Shown here: piece by piece, positions 6,199 through 11,886 of the stretch
How positions within the stretch are numbered: the stretch's first letter is position 1
How the letters are laid out: each line of letters starts with the position of its first letter
Assembly: GCA_026990885.1 (NCBI GenBank)
Contig: JALXCO010000237.1
Coordinates: forward strand, 1-12,407
Direction: 5' to 3'
DNA: 12,407 nt
From: Desulfurococcales archaeon
GTDB taxonomy: Archaea; Thermoproteota; Thermoprotei_A; Sulfolobales; AG1
The notes under the pieces: generated by a model
Databases searched by the model: none
Told to the model about the DNA's origin: nothing
What the model saw: only the letters and a program-made list of their open reading frames with translations
Translations under genes and position numbers: made by a program

Positions 6199-8078
6199 GA
6201 TGAAGCCGTCCTTCTCATTCTCGATGCCATAAACACTATAATGCCGAGAAGAACAACAATAACCACTATCAATCCCGTAACCACGCCTCCCGATACACCT
6301 GCGGCTTGCGTAACTGTCTCAACCTTGGTCTCGACCTCTCTAACAGTTTTAACCACGGTCTCCACTACAGTAACTGTCTTGGTGGCAGCTTCAGGGGTCT
6401 CAGTAACCATAACTGTCTCCGTTTTCACAACTGTTTCAACAGGCTTCTCCTCCTCACGCTTTTTCTCACCAACGTATTCTCTAACTCCATCTCCATCAAC
6501 ATCTACCCATCCCGCCTCTTCAAGTAGTTTAGCCGCTTTATCGGGATCGTATTCAAACACTATATCTTCGGCAGCAAGATCGCCATTCCAGAATCTATTC
6601 AACACAGTATATACTGGATAACCAAAGCCTCCATTAGCTTTTTCAACTATCTCTTGCCTATCGATTGCATAGTGAATAGCCTGGAACACCTTGGGATCGT
6701 AGAAGTGGTTTACAGTATTAAAGGCTATATAAATAAGCCATAGACCTGGAGCGGTAACAACATTGAGATTGGGATCTTCCTCAGCCTGCTTAACTAAAGT
6801 TATAGCTGTATCGTATCTCTCGGTATCGACCTCACCTTTCTTAATAGCTAAAAACCTACTCTCTGCCTCAGGTATAACCTTCATTATTATCCTAGTAATC
6901 TTAGGAACACCAGCCATCCAGAAATCATCGTTCTTCTGAAGCACAATAAACTCGCCCACTGTCCTCTCAACGAATCTAAATGGACCAGTACCTATAGGAT
7001 TCTTATTATCCCATTGCGTAAGATCTAATTCACCAGCTATATGTTTAGGAGCTATATAGTAATATCCTGTTGCAAGATCTATTAGGAAGAATGGATATGG
7101 ATTCTTAAGAACAAATCTCACAGTATAATCATCCACCTTCTCAACACTTTCAATAATGTCTTTTAGACCAACAAACCTCTGCGTCTCTTGCTTTATCCCT
7201 TCAGTAAACGTGAATACAACGTCGTCAGCTGTAAATGGAGTACCATCATGCCATTTAACATTCTTCCTTAATTTAAACGTGTATACTTTTCCATCATCAG
7301 AAACCTCCCAGGATTCGGCTAGCCATGGAACCACATTGAACTCGGGATCTACACGTACCAGGGGATCATAGATCAGGTTTATTATCCATATAGATCTTAG
7401 ATCCACAGCAGTAAATGGATTCAGCGATAGAACATCTGATGGGAACGCTATCTTAAACACGTTTTCTTCAGGCTTATCGCTCTTATACATATATAGTATG
7501 GACCATATATCAAAAACCTCTAAGAGCCCTCCCGTCATTACTGTATAGTTCTTCCACTCCGCTCTTATGACCTTGACAGACTGCGTCAAATATATAGGTA
7601 TAAATCCAGATTCAAAGGCGATTCTTCTCTGCGCCTCCTTCACCAGCCTCTTAAGCTCATTTGGATCTGTTGTGGTCCTAATCTTATTAATGAGTTCATC
7701 AAACTCAGGATCTTCAAGAGGACCCCAGAAAGCACCTATATCAGGCTTCGCCCATTTACTCGTGAAGGAATCAAGCATAGATAACGGATTCGGCGACTGT
7801 GATGTAGCTAGCGCATACGCCTCAAAATCAAACTTCTGTATTCTAGGATACATTATGGAGGACTCCAGCCTTCTTAACTCGAGTTTTATACCTATCTTTT
7901 CCAGCTGCTTAACTATAAGCTCTGCAGCCTTATCTGATTGAGGAAACCAAGGTAGGGACCAGAACTCGAATTTTAGCTCGTCCTTAATTATTAGCTCTTT
8001 CGCATACGTAATTGACTGAATCGGCGATACTAGAGATAGGAGCATTAATATTATGAGTATCCCTATATATATCCTCAT
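6195..8078 (-). CDS. Family 5 solute-binding protein with circularly permuted domain order
   Basis: This 627-residue protein is exported and membrane-anchored, and should capture peptides or oligosaccharides for the DppB/DppC-like permeases. A signal peptide (1-26, ending ITYA) has no lipobox, and the whole chain has no cysteine. Residues about 33-200 match the usual C-terminal part of family 5 binding proteins (AAELIVKQLEKIGIKLELR, DPEFDELINK, TTDPNELKRLVKEAQRRIA, FIPIYLTQSVKVIRAEWKNY). Residues about 206-540 match the usual N-terminal part (LNPFTAVD, WLAESWEVSDDGKVYTFKLR, KWHDGTPFTADDVVFTF, NPIGTGPFRFVE, AIHYAIDRQEIV, AAKLLEEAGWVDVDGDG). The canonical order is therefore swapped. A Val/Thr/Glu/Lys-rich stalk (about 541-592) and a membrane helix (597-617) ending in RMRR follow. 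The ATG has a GTGAT site eight bases upstream. Confidence 0.9.
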   Translation of the reverse strand: MRIYIGILIILMLLSLVSPIQSITYAKELIIKDELKFEFWSLPWFPQSDKAAELIVKQLEKIGIKLELRRLESSIMYPRIQKFDFEAYALATSQSPNPLSMLDSFTSKWAKPDIGAFWGPLEDPEFDELINKIRTTTDPNELKRLVKEAQRRIAFESGFIPIYLTQSVKVIRAEWKNYTVMTGGLLEVFDIWSILYMYKSDKPEENVFKIAFPSDVLSLNPFTAVDLRSIWIINLIYDPLVRVDPEFNVVPWLAESWEVSDDGKVYTFKLRKNVKWHDGTPFTADDVVFTFTEGIKQETQRFVGLKDIIESVEKVDDYTVRFVLKNPYPFFLIDLATGYYYIAPKHIAGELDLTQWDNKNPIGTGPFRFVERTVGEFIVLQKNDDFWMAGVPKITRIIMKVIPEAESRFLAIKKGEVDTERYDTAITLVKQAEEDPNLNVVTAPGLWLIYIAFNTVNHFYDPKVFQAIHYAIDRQEIVEKANGGFGYPVYTVLNRFWNGDLAAEDIVFEYDPDKAAKLLEEAGWVDVDGDGVREYVGEKKREEEKPVETVVKTETVMVTETPEAATKTVTVVETVVKTVREVETKVETVTQAAGVSGGVVTGLIVVIVVLLGIIVFMASRMRRTASS

Positions 8079-8086
8079 ACTCCCAC

Positions 8087-8120
8087 ATCACTGTAAAGGT
8101 ACCTTTTAAAGATTAAAAAG
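8087..8120 (-). promoter_or_regulatory. Promoter and ribosome binding site of the transporter operon, with a 12-base palindrome
   Basis: Read on the minus strand, two TATA-like boxes (CTTTTTAATC at 8111-8120 and CTTTAAAAG at 8103-8111) precede the perfect palindrome AAAGGTACCTTT (8095-8106), which overlaps the second box. GTGAT (8087-8091) lies eight bases before the ATG. Overlap of a palindrome with a TATA box would suit a repressor operator. This is inferred from position alone. Confidence 0.45.
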
Positions 8121-8153
8121 TTAGCCCAGCCGTCATAAACAAATATACTGAAA

Positions 8154-8196
8154 CTACAGTATAGAATATTCAGTTGTAGAGCTACACTATAGAATA
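8154..8196. repeat. Pair of near-identical 15-base direct repeats
   Basis: CTACAGTATAGAATA (8154-8168) and CTACACTATAGAATA (8182-8196) differ at one base and start 28 bases apart. The second copy covers the pyrG stop codon. TGTAG (8175-8179) and CTACA (8182-8186) also form a short inverted pair between them. The role is unknown: pyrG 3' end processing, a regulatory site, or chance. Confidence 0.55.
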
Positions 8197-9779
8197 GACT
8201 CTATGAAAGCCAGAAATAGAGGTGCTGGCTCCAAAGGTTTACTCTTAAACTCTGGGTGAGCCTGTGTTCCAAGATAGAACCTATATCCCTTCATCTCCAT
8301 GAAATCGGGAAAACCTTCATCGCTATATCCACTAACTATAAAGCCTGCGTTTTCTAACCTATCGATGTATTTTGGATTAACCTCATACCTATGCCTATGT
8401 CTCTCATATACAACTTCCTTTCCATAGATCTTATATACCAGCGTACCTTTCTTCAGCACAGCTCTTCTGGAACCCAGCCTCATTGTTCCGCCAAGCATCT
8501 TTATTTTCTTCTGTTCCTCCAACATGTCTACAACTGGATACGGTGTGTTGGGATCTATTTCGGTAGAGTTAGCCCTATCTAACCCCACCATATTTCTAGC
8601 TATTTCAACAGCCATAAGCTGAAGACCAAAACATATGCCCAGAACGCTTAGCCTATTCTCTCTTAAGTATCTTAAAACCTTGATTTTACCCTCAGCACCA
8701 CGCTTCCCAAATCCTGGAAGTATTATGTAGCCGGCATCACTATCTATGACCGATTCAACATCAATCTTTCCTTTCTCCACTTCTGTAGCCTCAACCCATC
8801 TAAACTCTGGTCTAACCCCGAATTCTGTAGCCGCATGCTTAACCGCTTCCACTATACTTAGATAGCTATCCCTCACCGATGTGTATTTTCCAACCATATA
8901 GATCTTCACGGATCTATCGCTGGACTTGATCTTATGCACGAATCTCTCCCAGTCTGAGAGATCCGGCTCTCTATATCTTAGACCCAGTCTCTCAACAAGC
9001 TTTCTAGTTAATCCCTGGGAATGGAATAGAAGCGGGACCTCATATATAGTTTGCACATCAGGATCACTAAAAATCATATCAACAGAAACATTGGTGAATA
9101 GAGATATCTTGTTTTTTATGGATTCCGTGAGCTCAACCTCGCTTCTACCTATAATAATATCCGGCTGAATACCAATCCTCCTAAGCTCCTGCACAGAGTG
9201 CTGCAGAGGCTTTGTTTTAAGCTCACCGGTACTTCTATTTAAAGGCACTAAAGCCACATGGATATAAACGACATTCAGGAATCCCAGATCAAGTCTTAAT
9301 TGTCTAGCCGCTTCAAGAAAAGGCAGACTTTCTATATCACCAACAGTACCTCCTATTTCCACAACAGCTATATCAGCATTCTGCTCTTTAGCAACATCCA
9401 GGATTCTTCTCTTAATTTCATTAGTTATATGTGGTATTATCTGCACTGTATCGCCTAGATACTCACCCTTTCTTTCTTTCTGGATAACTGATAGATAGAT
9501 TTGGCCAGTCGTTATATTGTTATATCTAGATAGATTCTTACCCAGAAATCTTTCATAGTGGCCTATATCTAGATCCGTTTCGCCGCCATCGTCGGTAACG
9601 AATACCTCTCCATGCGCGTATGGATTCATAGTTCCTGCATCTATATTTATATATGGATCAATTTTTATAGGAGAAACGGTATATCCAGATCTGGAAAGCA
9701 GATTAGAGATTGATGCAGTAGCTACACCCTTTCCTAGACTACTCATCACGCCACCAGTTATAAAAACAACCTTGGTCAT
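8187..9779 (-). CDS. pyrG: CTP synthase
   Basis: This 530-residue cytoplasmic enzyme makes CTP from UTP, ATP and glutamine, the last step of pyrimidine nucleotide synthesis. The N-terminal synthetase domain (about 1-270) shows FITGGVMSSLGKGVATAS (6-23), SPIKIDPYINIDAGTMNPYAHGEVFV, DDGGETDLDIGHYERF and the VEIGGTVGDIES block. The C-terminal class I glutamine amidotransferase domain has its nucleophile in LGICFGLQ (C383) and the partner His508 and Glu510 in AHPEFKSKP, with ERHRHRYEVN before it. The glycine loop that usually reads PGGFG is PGFG here (355-358). Length is normal for the family. It is transcribed toward the transporter operon 108 bases away, but that operon has its own promoter-like sequence. 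Confidence 0.98.
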   Translation of the reverse strand: MTKVVFITGGVMSSLGKGVATASISNLLSRSGYTVSPIKIDPYINIDAGTMNPYAHGEVFVTDDGGETDLDIGHYERFLGKNLSRYNNITTGQIYLSVIQKERKGEYLGDTVQIIPHITNEIKRRILDVAKEQNADIAVVEIGGTVGDIESLPFLEAARQLRLDLGFLNVVYIHVALVPLNRSTGELKTKPLQHSVQELRRIGIQPDIIIGRSEVELTESIKNKISLFTNVSVDMIFSDPDVQTIYEVPLLFHSQGLTRKLVERLGLRYREPDLSDWERFVHKIKSSDRSVKIYMVGKYTSVRDSYLSIVEAVKHAATEFGVRPEFRWVEATEVEKGKIDVESVIDSDAGYIILPGFGKRGAEGKIKVLRYLRENRLSVLGICFGLQLMAVEIARNMVGLDRANSTEIDPNTPYPVVDMLEEQKKIKMLGGTMRLGSRRAVLKKGTLVYKIYGKEVVYERHRHRYEVNPKYIDRLENAGFIVSGYSDEGFPDFMEMKGYRFYLGTQAHPEFKSKPLEPAPLFLAFIESIL

Positions 9780-9789
9780 ACCATCAACA

Positions 9790-9812
9790 CAATAATATAT
9801 ATTATATATTAG
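9790..9812 (-). promoter_or_regulatory. Likely TATA-rich promoter of pyrG
   Basis: On the minus strand an alternating TATA/ATAT stretch is centred about 22 bases upstream of the pyrG ATG, followed by TTGATGGT just before the start codon. This predicts a very short leader. A further TATTTAAA box on this strand at 9859-9866 could serve a longer transcript. Confidence 0.4.
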
Positions 9813-10115
9813 AAATAAAAAAACTAACCAAATAATCTAGGCTCCATCATGAATACAGTTTAAATACCCTCGCCTTAGCCCCACCATAGCTATTGTGTAG
9901 TAATTGTATAGTACTATATAATCTGGACTGACTAAAGCAAATTTTAACTGTTGATTATTTAAAATAATTAAATATTTAAAAACAAGTTAAATAGTGATTT
10001 CTAGCTAAATAAAACTTTGCGTTATTAATTAAATATACAAAAAATTTTTCGACAACACTTTATTTAAATCCCACTATCATATATAAAGATATTTAAATAC
10101 GATCTTTGGGCCGAA

Positions 10116-10158
10116 TATTTAAATTTTACTTTATATAATATTATTAATGACGGGTGAT
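10116..10158 (+). promoter_or_regulatory. Promoter and strong ribosome binding site of the zinc-ribbon gene
   Basis: AATATTTAAATTTT (10114-10127) is a TATA-box candidate that predicts a start near 10147. TTTATATAAT at 10130-10139 is an alternative. GGTGAT (10153-10158) is a full archaeal ribosome binding site four bases before ATG 10163. It is the best such site in the window, pointing to high translation. Confidence 0.5.
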
Positions 10159-10162
10159 ATGA

Positions 10163-10318
10163 ATGCCAGCAGTAACTGGATTCTGTCTAAAATGCAGAAA
10201 GAAAGTTGAATTAAAGAATCCAAAAGAGACCGTTTTAAAGAATGGAGCTAAGGCGTTTGTAGGTACATGTCCACATTGTGGAACAAAGGTATACACTATA
10301 GTAGGTAGAGCTAAGTAG
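10163..10318 (+). CDS. Small zinc-ribbon protein, DUF5679-like
   Basis: This 51-residue protein begins MPAVTGFCLKCRKKVELKNP. It has two CxxC pairs, CLKC (residues 8-11) and CPHC (36-39), separated by a short beta-type stretch containing TVLKNGAKAFVGT, and ends GTKVYTIVGRAK. This layout matches the small DUF5679 proteins common in archaea, which bind one zinc ion. Their function is not established; nucleic acid or ribosome association is plausible from the basic charge. The ATG is fixed by a full GGTGAT site. Its own AT-rich promoter region and strong ribosome binding site suggest good expression. The gene is short and easily missed by automated annotation. Confidence 0.88.
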   Translation: MPAVTGFCLKCRKKVELKNPKETVLKNGAKAFVGTCPHCGTKVYTIVGRAK

Positions 10319-10339
10319 ATATCTCTAAAATAAATCCTG

Positions 10340-10360
10340 TTTTTAATCAATCATCTTTTT
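10340..10360 (+). terminator. Possible T-tract terminator of the zinc-ribbon gene
   Basis: Two runs of five T residues (10340-10344 and 10356-10360) follow the stop codon in the 51-base convergent gap. No hairpin is evident, as is usual for archaeal terminators. Confidence 0.35.
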
Positions 10361-10369
10361 AGCTGTACT

Positions 10370-10882
10370 TTACCTCGATCTAAATCTTCTCCTATTAACC
10401 AATCCAAAATCTGCTTCGGCCACCATGGAGCTTAACTTAGGCTTAAGTTTCTCTATTAATGGATCAACTTTAGATTTGAATTCAGAATCTATGCTTATTT
10501 TTTCTAGGAACTCTCTTCCTTGAGTAGTTAGGTTTATTTTCTTTGAGGGAGCTATGGATTCAACTAAACCTACATATAGTAACGCGGTTAATTCCTCTCT
10601 TAGCTCCTTTGATGTTGGTGTTCCAGCTATTTCAACTATATTGTATTTAAGATCTACGCCCTCCTCTTTAAGGTCTTTTATCAGATGAATAAGAGCCTTC
10701 TCGGTTATCTCTCCAAATTTAGATATTATATAAAGCAACTTTATAGCTCTCTCATTGCTTTTTATATGTTCCAAAGTTATGACAGGTTTCGTCGTTATTT
10801 TCAGCTCTTTTGATTTTGTCTGCTGCGACAAAGCTTTATCCCAAAATATTATTATAGTTATGAGAACTATATATAGCCACAC
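10370..10882 (-). CDS. Membrane-tethered winged-helix-like protein, unknown function
   Basis: The 170-residue product starts with one hydrophobic helix (MWLYIVLITIIIFW, residues 1-14) and almost no residues before it, followed by a charged segment. Residues about 44-130 have the helix and strand spacing of a winged-helix domain: NERAIKLLYIISKFGEITEKA, LIHLIKDLKEEGV, a second helical pair SKELREELTALLYVGLVESI, then KINLTTQGREFLEKI, where the T-x-x-G-R-E-FL pattern is typical of the wing and last helix. The C-terminus is very basic (NRRRFRSR). I infer a DNA- or RNA-binding domain held at the membrane. I do not recognise a named family. The GTG start is close to the shared TATA element, so translation is nearly leaderless. 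It is divergent from the DUF2153-type gene and convergent with the zinc-ribbon gene. Confidence 0.7.
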   Translation of the reverse strand: MWLYIVLITIIIFWDKALSQQTKSKELKITTKPVITLEHIKSNERAIKLLYIISKFGEITEKALIHLIKDLKEEGVDLKYNIVEIAGTPTSKELREELTALLYVGLVESIAPSKKINLTTQGREFLEKISIDSEFKSKVDPLIEKLKPKLSSMVAEADFGLVNRRRFRSR

Positions 10883-10906
10883 AGCTAGCTATATCAGCTA
10901 GATAAC

Positions 10907-10917
10907 TGTTTTTATAC
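10907..10917. promoter_or_regulatory. Shared TATA element of two divergent genes
   Basis: GTTTTTATACC read on the plus strand is GGTATAAAAAC on the minus strand. It lies about 30 bases from the GTG start at 10882 and about 41 bases from the TTG start at 10953. No better TATA box was seen in the 70-base gap, so the one element may serve both directions. On the minus strand GGAGG precedes it, a purine-rich stretch where a BRE would lie. Confidence 0.45.
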
Positions 10918-10952
10918 CTCCAAAACATTACATTACTAAACAGGTGTTAGAT

Positions 10953-11375
10953 TTGAGCCAGTACTTCCTAAATAACCTAGATGAATGGGTGAAAATGCAG
11001 AAAAAGATGCTAGACACGTTCAAGGAGATGAATAAAGACGTAACATCCAAAGGAGACAGACTAGAGCTTGTACTTGCATCTAGAGCCGCGTTTCAGCATA
11101 TGATTAAAACCCTAAAGGCCTTCGATCAATGGCTACAGGATCCAGTTATACTCTCCAACTTAACTAGAGAAAACCTTCTTGAGGTATGGGAATCCGCATA
11201 CAAAATGCTTCTTGAGCTACTAGAGCTAGACGTGAGACACACATCAGCTTTTAGAGCTAAAGCTGAGGAAATGATTAAGACAGGCAAAGTAGATCCATTA
11301 TTTATGCTTAAAGTAGGCCAACAAGGTGAGGAGGGAGAAAGAGGAAGAAGACAAACCCCACCAATAACTATGTAA
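10953..11375 (+). CDS. DUF2153-like conserved archaeal protein
   Basis: This 140-residue all-helical protein fits the crenarchaeal DUF2153 pattern: NLDEWVKMQKKMLDTFKEM, then GDRLELVLASRAAFQHMIKT, then LKAFDQWLQDPVI, LLEVWESAYKMLLELLELDV and RHTSAF. Its function is not known. The C-terminal tail is charged and glycine-rich (GQQGEEGERGRRQ) and probably disordered. There is no signal peptide or membrane helix. TTG at 10953 is chosen over in-frame GTG at 10944, because AGGTG (10942-10946) is then a ribosome binding site six bases upstream. That is the same arrangement as the AcnX gene. It is divergently transcribed from the winged-helix-like gene, from what may be a common TATA box. Confidence 0.8.
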   Translation: MSQYFLNNLDEWVKMQKKMLDTFKEMNKDVTSKGDRLELVLASRAAFQHMIKTLKAFDQWLQDPVILSNLTRENLLEVWESAYKMLLELLELDVRHTSAFRAKAEEMIKTGKVDPLFMLKVGQQGEEGERGRRQTPPITM

Positions 11376-11489
11376 ATCAAACTCTATTCTATAGATCTAT
11401 CGCAAGGCTTTTTAACCGCATTAACTGCATACATAATACAAGCTTTATCTTTATCATCGTATAAAAATAAACAGAGCCCAGGAAGTAAT

Positions 11490-11882
11490 TCAGGATGCCA
11501 AATTAAAAGGCTTTCCCGACTTCAATATATGCTCAGGAATATAATCTCTATATTTTTTTAGGAAACCAACCTCTGAATCCCTATCTCTATAGTTATCAGG
11601 AAGCATACGTGGAATTTCATCAATTACTGGATACCATCTCCCGCACTGATTGCAAAAGATCACTCCAGTAACTATCTCTTTACCTAGACAATCTTCACAT
11701 GGCGTATCTTTTTCATTGAGATCTTTAATCTGTCTACCCAGAAAACTACACCAAAGCTCACACACAGGTTTTTCTTTAAGATCGTCCTTTGGCTTCCCAT
11801 CAGATCTTTCTATAACGATCAACTCCAGCGGGAACTTCTTGCATATTGGACAAGCCAACAGATCCATAAGTCTATATTTCAT
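11490..11882 (-). CDS. Trm112-like zinc protein
   Basis: This 130-residue protein opens with MKYRLMDLLACPICKKFPLE, the characteristic Trm112 start. Trm112 proteins bind and stabilise S-adenosylmethionine methyltransferases that modify tRNA, rRNA and release factor. The zinc-binding pairs are C11/C14 and C77/C80, the second in FCNQCGRWYPVIDEIPRMLP, which is the family's C-terminal signature. Between them lies an insert with two more pairs, C41/C45 and C62/C65, that could bind a second metal. ATG 11882 is chosen because it gives the conserved N-terminus and has GGGTG nine bases upstream; a GTG at 11894 would overlap the upstream gene by eight bases. It follows the phosphohexomutase gene with a four-base gap, so they are probably co-transcribed. 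Confidence 0.85.
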   Translation of the reverse strand: MKYRLMDLLACPICKKFPLELIVIERSDGKPKDDLKEKPVCELWCSFLGRQIKDLNEKDTPCEDCLGKEIVTGVIFCNQCGRWYPVIDEIPRMLPDNYRDRDSEVGFLKKYRDYIPEHILKSGKPFNLAS

Positions 11883-11886
11883 AAGA

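Larger units (their letters stand above)
9780..10162. other. AT-rich spacer with repeated TATTTAAA boxes
   Basis: This 383-base intergenic stretch separates divergent pyrG and the zinc-ribbon gene. TATTTAAA occurs on the plus strand at 9956, 9973, 10061, 10090 and 10116, and a related TTTAAATA at 9859. A perfect palindrome TATAGTACTATA sits at 9907-9918. One GC-rich patch (about 9867-9890) stands out against the AT-rich background. No open frame longer than about 16 codons with a sensible start was noticed, and no tRNA or clear C/D box RNA. It may hold promoters, regulator sites or an unrecognised small RNA. Confidence 0.5.

Noticed and set aside
6241..6621. Plus-strand open frame of 126 codons
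   Set aside because: It is the complement of the binding protein's repetitive stalk; the Thr/Ser/Val repeats come from that repeat in another frame.
6195..8078. Reading the binding protein gene as a frameshift remnant or two genes merged by error
   Set aside because: One uninterrupted frame carries a signal peptide, one copy of each half, a stalk and an anchor, with coupled downstream permeases; no second copy of either half is present.
9780..10162. C/D box small RNA in the long spacer
   Set aside because: A CTGA at 9936-9939 and an ATGATGG on the other strand were seen, but no properly ordered C and D boxes on one strand.
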